Shown piece after piece: positions 1-11,860 of a stretch of DNA of 64,000 nucleotides (positions are counted from its first letter, which is position 1; the number at the start of each line of letters is the position of its first letter). Position numbers and translations under genes: made by a program. The notes beneath the pieces were generated by a model that ran no database searches, was not told where the DNA came from, and saw nothing but the letters and a program-made list of their open reading frames with translations. The DNA is from Argentina anserina (Eukaryota; Streptophyta; Magnoliopsida; Rosales; Rosaceae), in NCBI RefSeq assembly GCF_933775445.1, contig NC_065873.1, positions 19,406,001 to 19,470,000 on the forward strand, read 5' to 3'.

Positions 1-534
1 TTGTGTTGATTAAAAGTGGTAAAAATTCTGGAAATTTGCATGTGAAACCATGGTGGGTGACGCCACACATGAAACATGTCTCCAACAAAGATTTGGTGCT
101 TAAATGTAATCTTGTTTGATTTCTACACTAAGTGTTATTGAATTCGATTGCATGCAAATTTAGATTAGGCCCTAAGTCAATCTAAATGTTAATTGAAATC
201 TTGCATGATTAGATGATCCCCTAAGGCTCTAATTGTATTGGTGTCTAAAAAGTATGTAATTGGTTGAATTAGAATGTATGATAGGTTCGAACTTGTAATT
301 ATGTGGTGTAATGGTAAATTTGGTTTAAGTTTGTTAAAGAGAAGTCGATCATGTAAATAATAATTTAGGTTTTATTTTAGTAGTTAATAATCAATCTCAA
401 ACCCCCCATTATTTGTTAACACTAAAAGTTTAGAGTTCCCTTCAATTCCCCGGAAAGAACGATCCCTGCTTATTCTATACTAACGATGATGTTTTACAGG
501 GTTTATTATAGACGTTTTAATAAACGCTCTATCA
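1..534 (+). repeat. Left LTR (3' part only)
   Basis: It matches 4767-5301 of the right LTR and ends in CTATCA directly before the primer binding site. Its 5' part lies outside the window. Confidence 0.88.
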
Positions 535-537
535 TTT

Positions 538-555
538 TGGCGCCGTTGCCGGGGA
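538..555 (+). promoter_or_regulatory. Primer binding site, tRNA-Asp
   Basis: TGGCGCCGTTGCCGGGGA is the exact complement of the 3' end (with CCA) of plant tRNA-Asp. It lies three bases after the LTR end, where minus-strand DNA synthesis starts. This primer is used by many Athila/Tat-type gypsy elements. Confidence 0.88.
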
Positions 556-1709
556 ATTGAGAAAATCTCAATTTTTTGAAGTGTTAATTTTGTACTATAT
601 TGTATATTTGTAAAAATAAATTCCTATGAATAGTACGATGAATAGTAACATTCAGTAAAAACAATTACAAGTTTTTTTTTACATCTAAAAAAAAGTAAAT
701 CTCTGTAAATTTTTTTTTACTTTTTTTTTGTAAGTGTAAAAATGTAAAAATACTTATAAATTGTAAAAATAAAAAGTAAAAAAAAACTTTATCTTTGTAA
801 AAATAAATTTTGTGTACAGTAAATAGTAAATTAAAAAAATAAAAAATAAATGTATGAGTACTAGGTAACAGTAAAATACGCACAGTAAAAATTAAACTTT
901 AAAAAAAAATTTTGTGATAAATGTTTTAATTTTGTTGTAGTATGCATATAGGATACTTGTTACACTTAGATAATTTTTAAGGAAACTAAATGTTTATTTA
1001 TGCTTAGTTTATTGTAAGTTATAAAATGAACGGAATAGGTAAAGTCCATTTTGTTAATATTAGCCTTAACCCTCCATTTGTACCTTGCTAAGGTGACTTG
1101 GGGTTGAGGGCGTCTTTTATTAACACTTTGCGAGCAGTCTAACACACAAATTTATTCTGAGCTGAGTAAGGGGCATGCTATTTTCATTACCCTGGTTCAA
1201 GGTTTACAAAATTGGATCTCAGAGGCCCATAGACTGACATACATCTCGGTGATGGAGTCGATAGTGGAAACATCCTTTCGAGGGTGTAGCCTCCGTGGTG
1301 TCCAACAAATGAGTCCTGCCTTGCGACTATCTCTGAATCTAGCTATCCAGCCTTCTGAAACAAAAGAATAAGTTTGTGTCTAGACAACATACTTAGGCCG
1401 CATGTCCACCTCGCTTTATAACTTAGAAAATAACTTTGTATAAATAGATGTATATAGTTTCAAAAGAAAATGATATTCTAACTTTTAAGGTATATCGGAT
1501 AAAGCAAGACCCTTACCTGGGGCTGTTTCAGTCCGTTGCACAGTTAGCTTCTCTGCTCCACGTACCTTAAATGTTAGGATTGTATGTGAATAAAATCAAT
1601 TAGACTTAGTAATACTTTATGTAGATTTCGCAACATTAAAAATAAAAAAAATTTAAAAAAAAGAAAAAAAAGAATTAAGAATAAAAGAAAAAATAATAAT
1701 AACAAAAAA
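556..1709 (+). other. Non-coding leader of the gypsy element
   Basis: No reading frame resembles gag. Bases 600-900 are a low-complexity stretch of repeated GTAAA, ATAGTAA and ACAGTAA words, and 1600-1709 is very A-rich. The leader joins the integrase scrap directly, so an internal deletion has removed most of gag-pol. Confidence 0.6.
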
Positions 1710-1976
1710 ATGATTAGAGGAAAGAAGTTCCAAGTGGACCAGAAAGTTCTGTTATTCCATTTGAGGCTTATGTTGTTTCCAGTGAAACTTCGTTCGCGTT
1801 GGGTTGACCCATTTGTTGTTACTAAGGTGTTTGCTCATGGTGCAGTTGAGATTCAAAATGATAAAACGGGGAAGACATTCAAGGTGAATGAGCATCGACT
1901 TAAGCCCTACTATGAGCCATTTGAGGAGCACACGTATGAGGAGACAATTGTGAGAGATGCACCTAACGGAGAATGA
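1710..1976 (+). pseudogene. Integrase C-terminal fragment (gypsy pol end)
   Basis: The 88-residue frame carries the typical end of plant Ty3/gypsy integrase: a QKVLLFHLRL stretch, then FPVKLRSRW, PFVVTKVF, HGAVEIQ and a final FKVNEHRLKPYYE. The catalytic core and zinc-binding HHCC region are missing, so this is a remnant and not an active integrase. It is followed by a non-coding 3' spacer of about 1.75 kb before the LTR, which is common in Athila/Tat elements. The listed start is simply the first ATG after an A-rich junction and is probably not a real start. Confidence 0.8.
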
Positions 1977-3714
1977 ACATGAGAGAGTCTAGGCTGAGAG
2001 ACTATAAAACTCAAGCGCTGCATGGAAGGCAACTCATTTCAACCGTATCTGTGGAGGAGTCGTCTACGGGAGTTTGAATTTTCTAATCCCTTCACTCTTA
2101 TGGTTGAATTGTATATGTGTTGATATGTGATCTTATTCTATGCTTGTGAATTACATTCTTACTATTGAGCTTACATTGAGGACAATGTAATTTTCTAAGT
2201 GTGGGGTAGGGTTGCAAGTTCATTGATTGTTTGTGTCATGATAAAAAAAAATCCAAAAAAAAAAAAAAATATTGCTTTATTGAGTCTTAGGAATTAGGAT
2301 GCCCCTAAAGTCTAGGATGATTATGTCTCTAAAATACATAGATGATGGTTTTGCATTTCATACGAATTGAATTGTAAGTTTCATTGATGATGTGGATTTG
2401 GTATGAACATGTGAGATTTGGATTGATTGATTATGACATACATGTTTTGGTCAGTTTAAAGTCCATAACAACCTGTGAGTTTTTGAGCCTATATGTACTT
2501 TTTTTTCATGAGATGTAATTTGAAATTTCGTGATTATTTATGAACCTCACTATTCTTTGCATATTCAATAACTATGTGTCATAGCTTTTAATGGACTCTA
2601 GAATTTACTAGAACTCACTTTTGGGATTGTTGAAACATTTAAGTCATAAAATGCTCTGATTTTGAAAATGATTTATGGATCATTTCTAGGAATACCACCA
2701 CTTTAGCCAAATAACCATGTATCTCTATATGTGCCCTGTTTGAGACCCCTTAGTTGAACCACATTTGAGCCTATATTGAGCCTTTTATTCATCACCTATG
2801 TTATCACCATGCTTAGTATAGTTACCTTTACCTTGTCCTATAGATTTGGCAGAATTCTTATTGAGATGATGTTGTGATGATACATGAAATAAGTGTGGGG
2901 TGGAAGACATTTGAAAAAAAAAATCAACAATCTTTTAAGCAAGCATTGCCGAAAAAAAAACAAGAAAAAGAAAGAAAAAAGATAATGATGAACTCGGCAT
3001 GAAAAGAAAAAATGTTATGTTGTCTTTCATTTGTGATTTGGAGTTGAGTTGTAATTGAAGGTCTAAAAATTTTTACTTGACCTTTGTCCATGTTCACTTT
3101 GTGGTTAGAATGATGATTGTGCCCAACTTGTTATATTCGGCCTCTGATGGTGTGTGGTGTCATAAGGATGATGTTTACTCTGCTGAGTCTATAGGATTAC
3201 CTTTGTGATTCCTTGATATTTCATGCCTTTAGCTACGCCTAAACATTTACCTTATCTAATGATCCTAATGATCCTTAAAATGAGCAAATCTTGGTTTGTG
3301 GAGATGATCACAAGAGTTGAGCATATGATTTTGGTCCATTTGTGCACTTAGTTGTTAAATGAGGTTTTCCTATGTTATTCACAAAGTGCTTTCATTTGTT
3401 GAAATATGCAAGTTATTTGATGCCTTAATATCATTTCTCTTGCATATACTTATGTGTGAATGATAATCATGAATCTGAGTGAAAAGAAGAGAGTATGCCT
3501 TGTGAGGAGGATTTGATTGACTAAACATGTTAAATGCTTATTGTCTCGTATCTGACTTATTCATACTATGAAGCATGTTTATGAAACTTGGAATTTATGT
3601 GCTTACATTCAAATGCTTAAACTTGAAAACTATGTGTTTTGAGATTCTGAGACAATCATTTAGGGGCAATAGTATATCATTTAGTTTTATTTTGCTAAGG
3701 GACTAGCAAAAGCC
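1977..3714 (+). other. Non-coding 3' spacer of the gypsy element
   Basis: No recognisable env-like or other product. It holds two extra copies of the polypurine-like word AAGTGTGGGGT, at 2197 and 2891, in addition to the one next to the LTR. Confidence 0.55.
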
Positions 3715-3728
3715 AAGTGTGGGGTAGT
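3715..3728 (+). promoter_or_regulatory. Polypurine tract
   Basis: AAGTGTGGGGTAGT lies directly before the right LTR start (TGATAG), the position of the plus-strand primer in LTR retrotransposons. Confidence 0.75.
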
Positions 3729-5301
3729 TGATAGGAGCACTTTGTGAGACGTTTTTAACATGTTTTTACCTCAATTTGTACTTTGCTTAGCCCTTATTGT
3801 TGTACTATTGAGTCATTGAGTCGTAGTAAGAGTCTTCAGCGGTATTGGATGCATTTTTGTGCTTACATGAGTTAAAACGCATAATTGGTTTAGAGTCCTA
3901 GTTTGACTAGGAATCCTTGTTAGGTTTTGAAACTAATTATCTCTTACTTATGATTTTATTTTCTTATTTTCAGATTGGATTGAAGAGATAATTAAAGAAA
4001 AAAAGATGGAGCCAAGTCATGCAACAATTAAATAGAAGATGATCATTAAAGGCATAAAACATGACATGTTTTAGGGATTAAAGCATGGCATGTTTTAGGG
4101 AATAAAACTTTCCATGTTTTATGGATTAAAGCATGACATGGTTTAGGGAATAAAACTTTCCATGTTTTAGGGATTAAAGCATGGCATGTTTATAGGAAGA
4201 AAGAAGCAATTTCAAACCCTCCATCTTTCCTCTATATATACATGGCTTCACCTCTCAAATAGGATCACTTCTCATTAGCATTCAAGAGCCAAAACTCTAC
4301 TAAAACACCACCATAAATTTCCCTCACAAATTAGCCAAGCCGTCCACCCCAAAACTATCATCATCTCCACCGAGTTTCACTATTAAAGACACACCTCCAA
4401 GGTTGCTACAACGTGTGATTCTCGCAACTCATCTCCATGGCTTCGTCTATTTGTGTTAATCTACAATTCTTTGTCTATGAAGATTGTAAGTTGTTATTTA
4501 TGTGGAAATATTGGTTTTGTATTTGTTTTAGAATTTTCAAATTGTATTTGATATTTTTTTTTGAGCTATGCCGAATCTATGTTCTTATAATTAATGAGTT
4601 TGTATTTCTATTGTTGTGTTCTAATCATCTTTCTCATACTTTTAGATAATTTTCAAATATGTGCATATGAATTTAGTGGTTGGATGCAATCCCTAAGATT
4701 GTGTTTGAGTGCTAGATTCATCAACCATATTAACACAAATCGAATCATGCCCTAAGTAAGTTCGGTTTGTGTTGATTAAAAGTGGTAAAAATTCTGGAAA
4801 TTTGCATGTGAAACCATGGTGGGTGACGCCACACATGAAACATGTCTCCAACAAAGATTTGGTGCTTAAATGTAATCTTGTTTGATTTCTACTCTAAGTG
4901 TTATTGAATTCGATTGCATGCAAATTTAGATTAGGCCCTAAGTCAATCTAAATGTTAATTGAAATCTTGCATGATTAGATGATCCCCTAAGGCTCTAATT
5001 GTATTGGTGTCTAAAAAGTATGTAATTGGTCGAATTAGAATGCATGATAGGTTCGAACTTGTAATTATGTGGTGTAATGGTAAATTTGGTTTAAGTTTGT
5101 TAAAGATAAGTCGATCATGTAAATAGTAATTTAGATTTTATTTTAGTAGCTAATAATCAATCTCAAACCCCCCATTATTTGTTAACACTAAAAGTTTAGA
5201 GTTCCCTTCAATTCCCCGGAAAGAACGATCCCTGCTTATTCTATACTAACGATGATGTTTTACAGGGTTTATTATAGACGTTTTAATAAAACGCTCTATC
5301 A
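3729..5301 (+). repeat. Right LTR, complete (1573 bp)
   Basis: It starts TGATAG and ends CTATCA, a 6-bp terminal inverted repeat. A TATA-like run CTATATATA lies near 4232. A minus-strand solo copy occurs at 38892-40586 with a clear target duplication, which confirms both ends. Confidence 0.88.
4050..4195 (+). repeat. Minisatellite inside the LTR
   Basis: Repeats of about 22-24 bases alternate a CATGTTTTAGGG type and an AAAACTTTCCATG type unit. The solo LTR at 38892-40586 has a longer array of the same units (about 40005-40262), which accounts for most of its extra length. Confidence 0.75.
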
Positions 5302-6775
5302 AGTAATGAGAATGGTAATAAGATTCACTGGAAGGCCCGGTCTCATTTGGGAAAAGCCAAGTCAGTTAGGGGAATGGGGTTTAAAGATCTTCATCACTTC
5401 AATATGGCATTTCTTGCTAAACAATGTTGGAGATTAATGACGTAGTCTAATTCTCTCTGGACTAGAGTACTTAAAGCACGTTATTTTCCTAAGTGTGGCT
5501 TTATGCAAGTTGTTAAGGGTCATCGCCCATTTTGGAGCTGGACAAGTTTACTGGAAGTTAGAGATGCTCTCATGCGTGTTAGTAATTGGTTAATTGGAAG
5601 TGGTGAATATATTAGTTTTTGGCATGATCAATGGCTCCCACATCTGATGGCACAACATAATATGACATCGCCTCTTTTGGCTACCTCACAGGGTACTATT
5701 GTTCAGTCTCTCATCAACTGGGAAACTAGATCATGGGACCTTTTTAGTGTTGCTAATATCCTACAACCTGCTTTGGTGCCTATTATTGCTTATACTCCTT
5801 TTGGCCATGAGGGTGATGCTGACAAACTTGTGTGGCCACACTATAAAGATGGTGTCTACAAAGTTAAAGATGGTTATCATTGGTACCATAATAGACATGC
5901 TACTGTGGAGAATATGCAACCGGGCCATTCTCACCTTGTGGATCATAAATTGTGGAAACTTGTGTGGCACTTGAATAATACTTCTAAAATAATTCGGCAT
6001 TTTATTTGGAAAATTTTGAATAATATTGGCCCTACAGTTCAGAATCTATTTCGCCGGAAACTATCAAATGCACCTATCTATCCTATTTGCCAAAATGAGG
6101 AGGAGACATTCACCTATCTTCTACTACTATGTCCATGGGCAAAGGCATTCTGGTTTGGTGCATCTATTGGTCTACGTATTAATAAGCAAGCTATATCAAC
6201 ATTTGATCAATGGTTTTTCCAAGTGCTACAATGACATTCCAAGTTCTTGTAATAAGGTTAAAGTGTTTACCTTGTGTTGCTAACTGATGTGGCATATTTG
6301 GAAATCGAGATGCAACTTTGTGTATATGGGCTCCCTTTTATCTTTAGCCCTTGTTATCTCCTCTGCTACTAGCTCAACCAGGGAGTATCTTGAAGCCAAG
6401 TTGCAGCCTCCCACTAGGCCTATGACATCGATAGATCCTCTAGTTGAGATATGGAAGCATCCTCCTCTCTTGGACTTCAAAGTGAAATGTGATGCCTCTT
6501 GGAAGCCGGCGAACTCGGCAGGTTTAGGGGTTGTCATCTGCAACCATCTCGGCACGTGTATTGTTGGGCTCGCTAAGCCAGCGATAGTGGATAATGTGGA
6601 CTCGACAAAGGCCTTGGCTCTGTTGGAGGGGATCAATTTGGCTAGTAATCTCGGATTGAGAAGGGTGGTCTTGGAATTTGATTTGAAACATGCAATTATG
6701 GATCTAAAGAAAGCTACTTGCAATATTTGGAGAGCTTATCATATCTACAATCAGATTCGTAAAAAAACTGACTAG
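5302..6775 (+). pseudogene. LINE ORF2 C-terminal part: RT end, zf-RVT, RNase H
   Basis: Translation from 5311 gives the end of a plant L1-type reverse transcriptase (GNKIHWKARSHLGKAKS, then MGFKDLHHFNMAFLAKQCW), interrupted by an in-frame TAG near 5438. The same frame continues from 5503 to 6234 with the zf-RVT zinc-binding region, but the usual CPIC is YPIC and the expected His in the E..HLL..C core is Tyr. A second frame (6287-6775) encodes a plant-type RNase H fold: CDASW, GLGVVICNHLG and LRRVVLEFD are recognisable, while the Glu of the EAxAL motif is Lys. The stop, frameshift and lost metal ligands mark it as dead. The 5' part is beyond the gypsy element that inserted here. The family assignment is from conserved motifs read by eye. 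Confidence 0.82.
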
Positions 6776-7128
6776 TTTTTAGTATTGCAATTAGGAGTGG
6801 ATACCCAGAAAAGCAAATGCTACAATGCATGCTACTGCCCAGCTTATGTCACGGAGTGAGGGTCCTCAATCTTGGACATCACAGCCTCCTCTGTCACTTG
6901 TCTCTATTATGCACAATGACGGCCTCACAGGCCCTCCCTTGCCAGATTTTGCCTTTTTATGTTTTTAATTTGTTTCTGCATGTCGTTGACTCATTGTGTT
7001 ATAGCTCTGGTGTGAGTTAGTAGTGAGCTCCGATATTTCATTTCTGTTTGTACTCTTGGACTGGGCTCAGTTGGGCTCATTTTGTTAGGTTTTATCCCTA
7101 ATGAATCATTTATTTCCAAAAAAAAAAA
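6776..7128 (+). mobile_element. LINE 3' untranslated region and poly(A)
   Basis: Non-coding sequence after the RNase H stop, ending in an A-run at about 7119-7128. The terminal text (TTTTATCCCTAATGAATC, then A-run) resembles the 3' ends of the other LINE copies near 9.4 and 19.0 kb. Confidence 0.7.
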
Positions 7129-7373
7129 CCTTCACCGTTGTTGAACAAACATTTCTTACAACTTGCTTACCAAAACTAATATTAACAAGATATATGCTAA
7201 AAACGTGAGAATCTGAAATCAAAACTGTGAGTGATAATAGATGATGTGCAGCCCCATTACTAGAGAAAGAGTTAACCTCGCATACAAAGGAGTGAAAGGA
7301 CCGTCCAGAGTGATCAGGTTAACTAAGGGGACTTGAGCGAACAATATATTACTAGTTAGTCGACTTGTCGAGG

Positions 7374-9176
7374 GGTAATACCCCGTAAATTAATATTTAA
7401 TTTTCAAGCATTTTGGAGATTATTAAATTGGTGGTGGTCCGATTATTTTGTACGAGAATGAAATTGAAAGTACTCAAGCGAATAACTACTTGAATACGTT
7501 ATAGTGAGCGGAAAAGAGTTGACTTTGAATTCATTGTAAATCTCAGAAAACTTCATTCATGAAAGTCATAGAGCTCATCAATACGAGTTCGTATACATGA
7601 GGCACACAGTATTTGGAGATTGTATGAAAAAACTGTAATCAACAGAAGTTTCGGGTGCCAGAAATTTGAAGTATAAATAGAAACCTTTTTTTATAGGGTT
7701 TCATTATTTCACATACACATTTTTTCCTCTCTTCTTCCCTCTCGCGCTGCGCCCTTTATAATTGAAATTTTCCCTCTGACCCGACCCGAACCCGGCCAAC
7801 ATGACTCGGCTTTTCTGGCGTCGCATGACCTCACGACCAGTCTAGACCGACTCTCCTCCTTCCTCTAAGCTTTCATGTGGCAGCGGTTTGCGCCACTTCA
7901 TACTCGTCAGTGAGATTCGACGCACCATTTTGGCTGCAACGACCTGGATTTCAACCCAGATTTTTCGGCGGTTCTAGGCGCCGACACATGTTAAGATCTT
8001 TTCCTCCCCTCCTTGCGTGCTTCCCTGCGGTGGTGGCTTGTACCATTTTGTGTTGGTTAGAGAGAATCGAAGTTGGGAAGTGTGTTGCAATCTAGTTGTA
8101 ATTCGAATCTGGTTGGGTTGATTTCAGCTTGTTCCGGCGATGACCTTGGCTCAAATGGCATCGCCTCCTTCCCTTGGTCTTCCCCTCAAGGTTGTTGATC
8201 TCCCTTTCTACTTGTGACTGCAAATACAAGCCAACAAGGTAAGGGTTGTGAAGCTGTTGAGTTTTCATACCTTGTTGATAATGAAACTTAAAATTTGGTT
8301 AGATTGTGTAGTTGAGTTCTTCTATTGTTAACCCTTGCAATTTTCTTGGTCAATTTGAGGTTGGAGCTTCGTTGTTCTTGAGTTTTGGTGCGATGTGAGC
8401 TTGTAGCAGTGCCTCAGAGTGATTTTGGGTTGTTTGGGTTCGGCATGCATATATAGGATTGCCAAACTTGCTTTAATATCATGCCGGATATAATGAAATT
8501 GTTGATTATTGGAAGGTTCTGGGCAATGTGTTAGTTGTGGAATGCCTAGGGTGTGTAGTTTTAGGCAGCGAGTTGTTTTGGCACATGGTAGCGAGTCATA
8601 GTAGTGCCGTGAGAATAGCTTGAACTCCATTTACCTTGTACTCATCATTATTGAGTGATGAATACGAAAACAGTAGCGTACTTAGTTTAAAATGTTGGTG
8701 GTCGGTGGGTGGTTTTGATACTTGGTCGACTTATTTCTTGACCTAATGACCTTTAGGGTATCCAATTAAGTTACATTCGAGTGACTTAACTTGAGTTTAA
8801 TGTTAATTGGGGTGAAGAACCTTAGTCATTATTATATACCTCAAGGGATATTGAGTTGTTGGTATGATTAGGTACTTGACGAATTTGTTTGGAGTGGGTT
8901 GCGGTGTTTTACCGTCTTCACAGTTTTGTGGAAGATGCAGTAGGATTTTAAGGTGATTAAACCTCACAATGATCATCATGATCACAATTTAGTTTGTATT
9001 TATTGAATTGCTAAATGTGAAATTGTTTTACAAATAATTTTTGTTTGAACTCATATGAACTTGATTGACTATGGTTCATAGGTAAATAAAATGGATTTAT
9101 TATCAAAATGACATTTGAAAGGTTTAGCGATCGTGAACTATAGTTTGTATTACTGGGTGATTCCTGAGTAAATGCC
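7374..9176 (+). repeat. Family B LTR, divergent or truncated
   Basis: It begins GGTAATACCCCG, close to the TGTAATACCCC start of the better-preserved family B LTRs. It shares with them the block AGAGCTCATCAATACGAG, a TATA-like GTATAAATAG near 7671 and the block AAGGTGATTAAACCTCAC near 8951. The matching 3' end is missing and the similarity fades at a TA microsatellite near 9180. No protein-coding potential was recognised. Confidence 0.55.
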
Positions 9177-9178
9177 TA

Positions 9179-9186
<8 letters not shown>

Positions 9187-9233
<47 letters not shown>
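9187..9233. repeat. (TA)n microsatellite
   Basis: Uninterrupted TA dinucleotides, with a second shorter run at about 9286-9312. Confidence 0.95.
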
Positions 9234-9236
<3 letters not shown>

Positions 9237-9396
9237 CGTGGAGCATATGTATATAATGGAGAAGTTAGTCAACCAACCTATTATGTATATATATATATAT
9301 ATATATATATAAAGATATCAGTTGATGCTTTTATTAGGAATAGAAGCTTAATTAGAGCATCTTTAGCATACTATATTATCTCAAATACCAATTTAT

Positions 9397-9650
9397 ATTT
9401 TTTAAGGTAAAAAGTTCATTCAATAGAACTTGCTGACATAAAGGCAAGAGTCTAGACAACACATACACCTATGAATAAAAAATTGGCGGGTAAACAACCA
9501 AATCCTTATTCAGGCATTCATAGATAATTACAAACTAATTTAACTCACCGTAAGGCGAGTCTAAAACATACTAGAACAATCTCATCTCCTAAGACGACCT
9601 ACATCTATATCCTCATCTGTCAAAAACACACAATTGTGGCACAAGCAACG
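9397..9650 (-). mobile_element. Possible LINE 3' end fragment
   Basis: On the minus strand the sequence ends AATGAACTTTTTACCTTA followed by an A-run, much like the LINE 3' ends at 7.1 and 19.0 kb. No coding sequence or target duplication was found, so both extent and identity are weakly supported. Confidence 0.35.
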
Positions 9651-11860
9651 ATAGGGTTAGGCTCGAGTCGGATCGGATTGGGTTTGTCCCAAACCTATAT
9701 TCAACCTGGAGTACTCAGTTTGTGAAAAATCAGCACCGAATTGTAAATGCAGCTAGCCGGATTATTGGTGCACCGAAAAGACAGTTTGGCGCCGGCCGGT
9801 TTCGATGTAAATTTCTAACAGGTTTATTTCTCTCAACATCTTTTTCATGACTTGATCATTGCTTCCCCGAGTCTTTAATTATCATCCCAAAATTGAAAAC
9901 CATAAAGATTGAAACAAAAACCAAAACAACAGAAGAAGATGAAAATCAAAGACTAAAGAAACTGAGAGAGATGAGAACCATAAAGATGATTAGTGTATGA
10001 GAGAGAAGACGAAAATACTCATTTTCTTAAAGGGTGAGACCCTCAATCAAAGAGAGTCTTGTCTGCCCAGATATGTCTCAGAGAAGACGAAAGAAACTGA
10101 CTCTATTCCATGAGAGAGACATAATAGTAAAGAGTTGTTGCGGTTAATAATATGGTGTGATAAAGTCTACATATAACCATTACTCTTTTCCAATTAAACA
10201 TAGACACTTCTCTGAGCACTAAAGACCTAAGACTAAAACTTAATAAAATATTTAGACATTATATAATGAGGTATTGTTCAGTTTCTTTCGGTTAGTTTAC
10301 ATACTTTAACTATTGTCGATCTGCATGTGAACAGTGCGGTGCATTCCTCTATGTTTTCTTGTACTGTTTTAAGCGGTTCAGTCACCGCAATTTTTTGTTT
10401 CGGTCTAATTTGGCCGGTTTTAAACCTCGGTTCGGTTTCTGCCCAGCCTTAAATATAGAAGCACCCTAAAAAACATAGAGACTACCCTCATTTGCATTAG
10501 ACCCGGAGAAAAAATAACATAACTAAAATAAAAAAGGACTTCTTTCCATTAGGATTAGAGCCCATAAATTTCATAGTTCTCTTTCATTGAAGCCCAATCC
10601 CAACAAATAGCCCAGACCCAGCAACTATTGGTACCTAGAACAACGGGCGTTCATCTTCAAACCCTATTACTACCATTGTCACCACCAGATCCGGTGGCCC
10701 TCCTTCCCATCGCAGCAACACCATCCTGTAACCAAGCTTGAGACCACAACCCAAAGACTGGTAGTGTTGCCGCTCTTCTAACCCATAAATCGAGTCAAAA
10801 CCACCAGATCTCGATCTAAGTATCCCAAGACAGAGCGGCGCCGACCTTTTACCAAAAATTTGGTGGTGGTAATAGACGCATGGGTGGAGGAGATCTATAG
10901 CACCGCCACACTATTGATGCTTCCAAAATCTAAAGTCTTCCAACACCACAGATCTCGTTGCCCAAATTTCTTCCCACAACGAGCATTGGTGGAACCAAAG
11001 ACTTATATTAGTGGGGGCCAAAAAAATCGTCTTCGTGCAAATTTTTTTACTATGATATCCTTAAAATAGGTATGTCAAAATTTGTCATCAAAAGTGGTGC
11101 AAAAGGATGTGAGGCTGGGTACTTGAGGTTCTTAGAGAGTTGGAAAGCAAAATGTGAATTGGAGGACTCACGACAATAAGAGTGGTATGAAATTGATATG
11201 AGAACAATGAGTCGGTATGACAACTGAATAAAAACGTATATATTTGTTCATATATTATCACTTAATCTAGTATACATATATTTCAATAGTGTTTGGTGTA
11301 AATTGTCTTCATCTAATTACTCTAATATATGTCTAAATCTCTCCATATTTATTAAATTGTAACATCTCTATCACTATTAACCTATATCAAGCCTTAAATT
11401 AAGATTAAAAATTAATAATAAAAATAAAAAAGACCTGTAATTGCCAATTGTCAAAAGATGAGTGAGGGCAAGCTACCCCCGTTTGCCATTGGTTCCGCCT
11501 TTGATGATGAGGATCACCTCACAGTACTCGAACATCGAGAACCGAGAGGTTGTCGTCACTGCACTGCACAAACCCTAAAGAGTTTGGTTTACTCGAGAGA
11601 AACCAAAAGTTGTGGAGCTCTTGCTTCCAAAATGTTTCCGAAAAACATTATCTCAAAGACCAAAGTTGAACACAGAAAATGAAAATGTACTTACTATGAA
11701 GAGTTGATTATCTAACATACTTAATTAGCTAAATGATAATTATTCAGCTAGCAATAAGTACATTGCATTGTAAGTCCACCTAGCATAAGAAATTAGTATA
11801 AATGATTATTATATAGGCATAAATGCGGAATTGCATTAATTATGCCTTATTATATATATA
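9651..11860. other. No gene recognised
   Basis: 9651-10440 is rich in CCGGTT/AACCGG-type words at its two edges (GGATCGGATTGGG and GGTTCGGTTTCTGCCCAGCC), suggesting a degraded MITE, but I found no clean target duplication. 10441-11000 resembles the GC-richer 5' leader of a LINE. The remainder is plain AT-rich sequence. Confidence 0.5.

Larger units (their letters stand above)
1..5301 (+). mobile_element. Athila/Tat-like Ty3/gypsy retrotransposon, deleted, left end outside window
   Basis: Bases 1-534 and 4767-5301 are near-identical direct repeats (about seven substitutions and one single-base indel by eye), so they are the ends of two LTRs. The left LTR is followed by a primer site that matches plant tRNA-Asp, and the right LTR is preceded by a purine-rich tract. 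The interior (535-3728) keeps only a scrap of integrase, with no gag, protease, reverse transcriptase or RNase H, so the element cannot move by itself. The right end abuts LINE coding sequence at 5302, so it inserted into that LINE. Low LTR divergence indicates a fairly recent insertion. The placement in the Athila/Tat group is an inference from the primer site, the polypurine tract and the long non-coding region after integrase. Confidence 0.85.

Noticed and set aside
665..883. Minus-strand 72-residue frame rich in Phe, Leu and Lys
   Set aside because: It lies in a low-complexity AT-rich leader of the gypsy element and has no domain; chance frame.
9180..9410. Frame with a long Tyr-Ile repeat
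   Set aside because: It is the translation of a TA microsatellite.
9651..10440. hAT-type MITE
   Set aside because: The edges share a few CCGG-type words, but the terminal repeats are poor and no 8-bp duplication was found.
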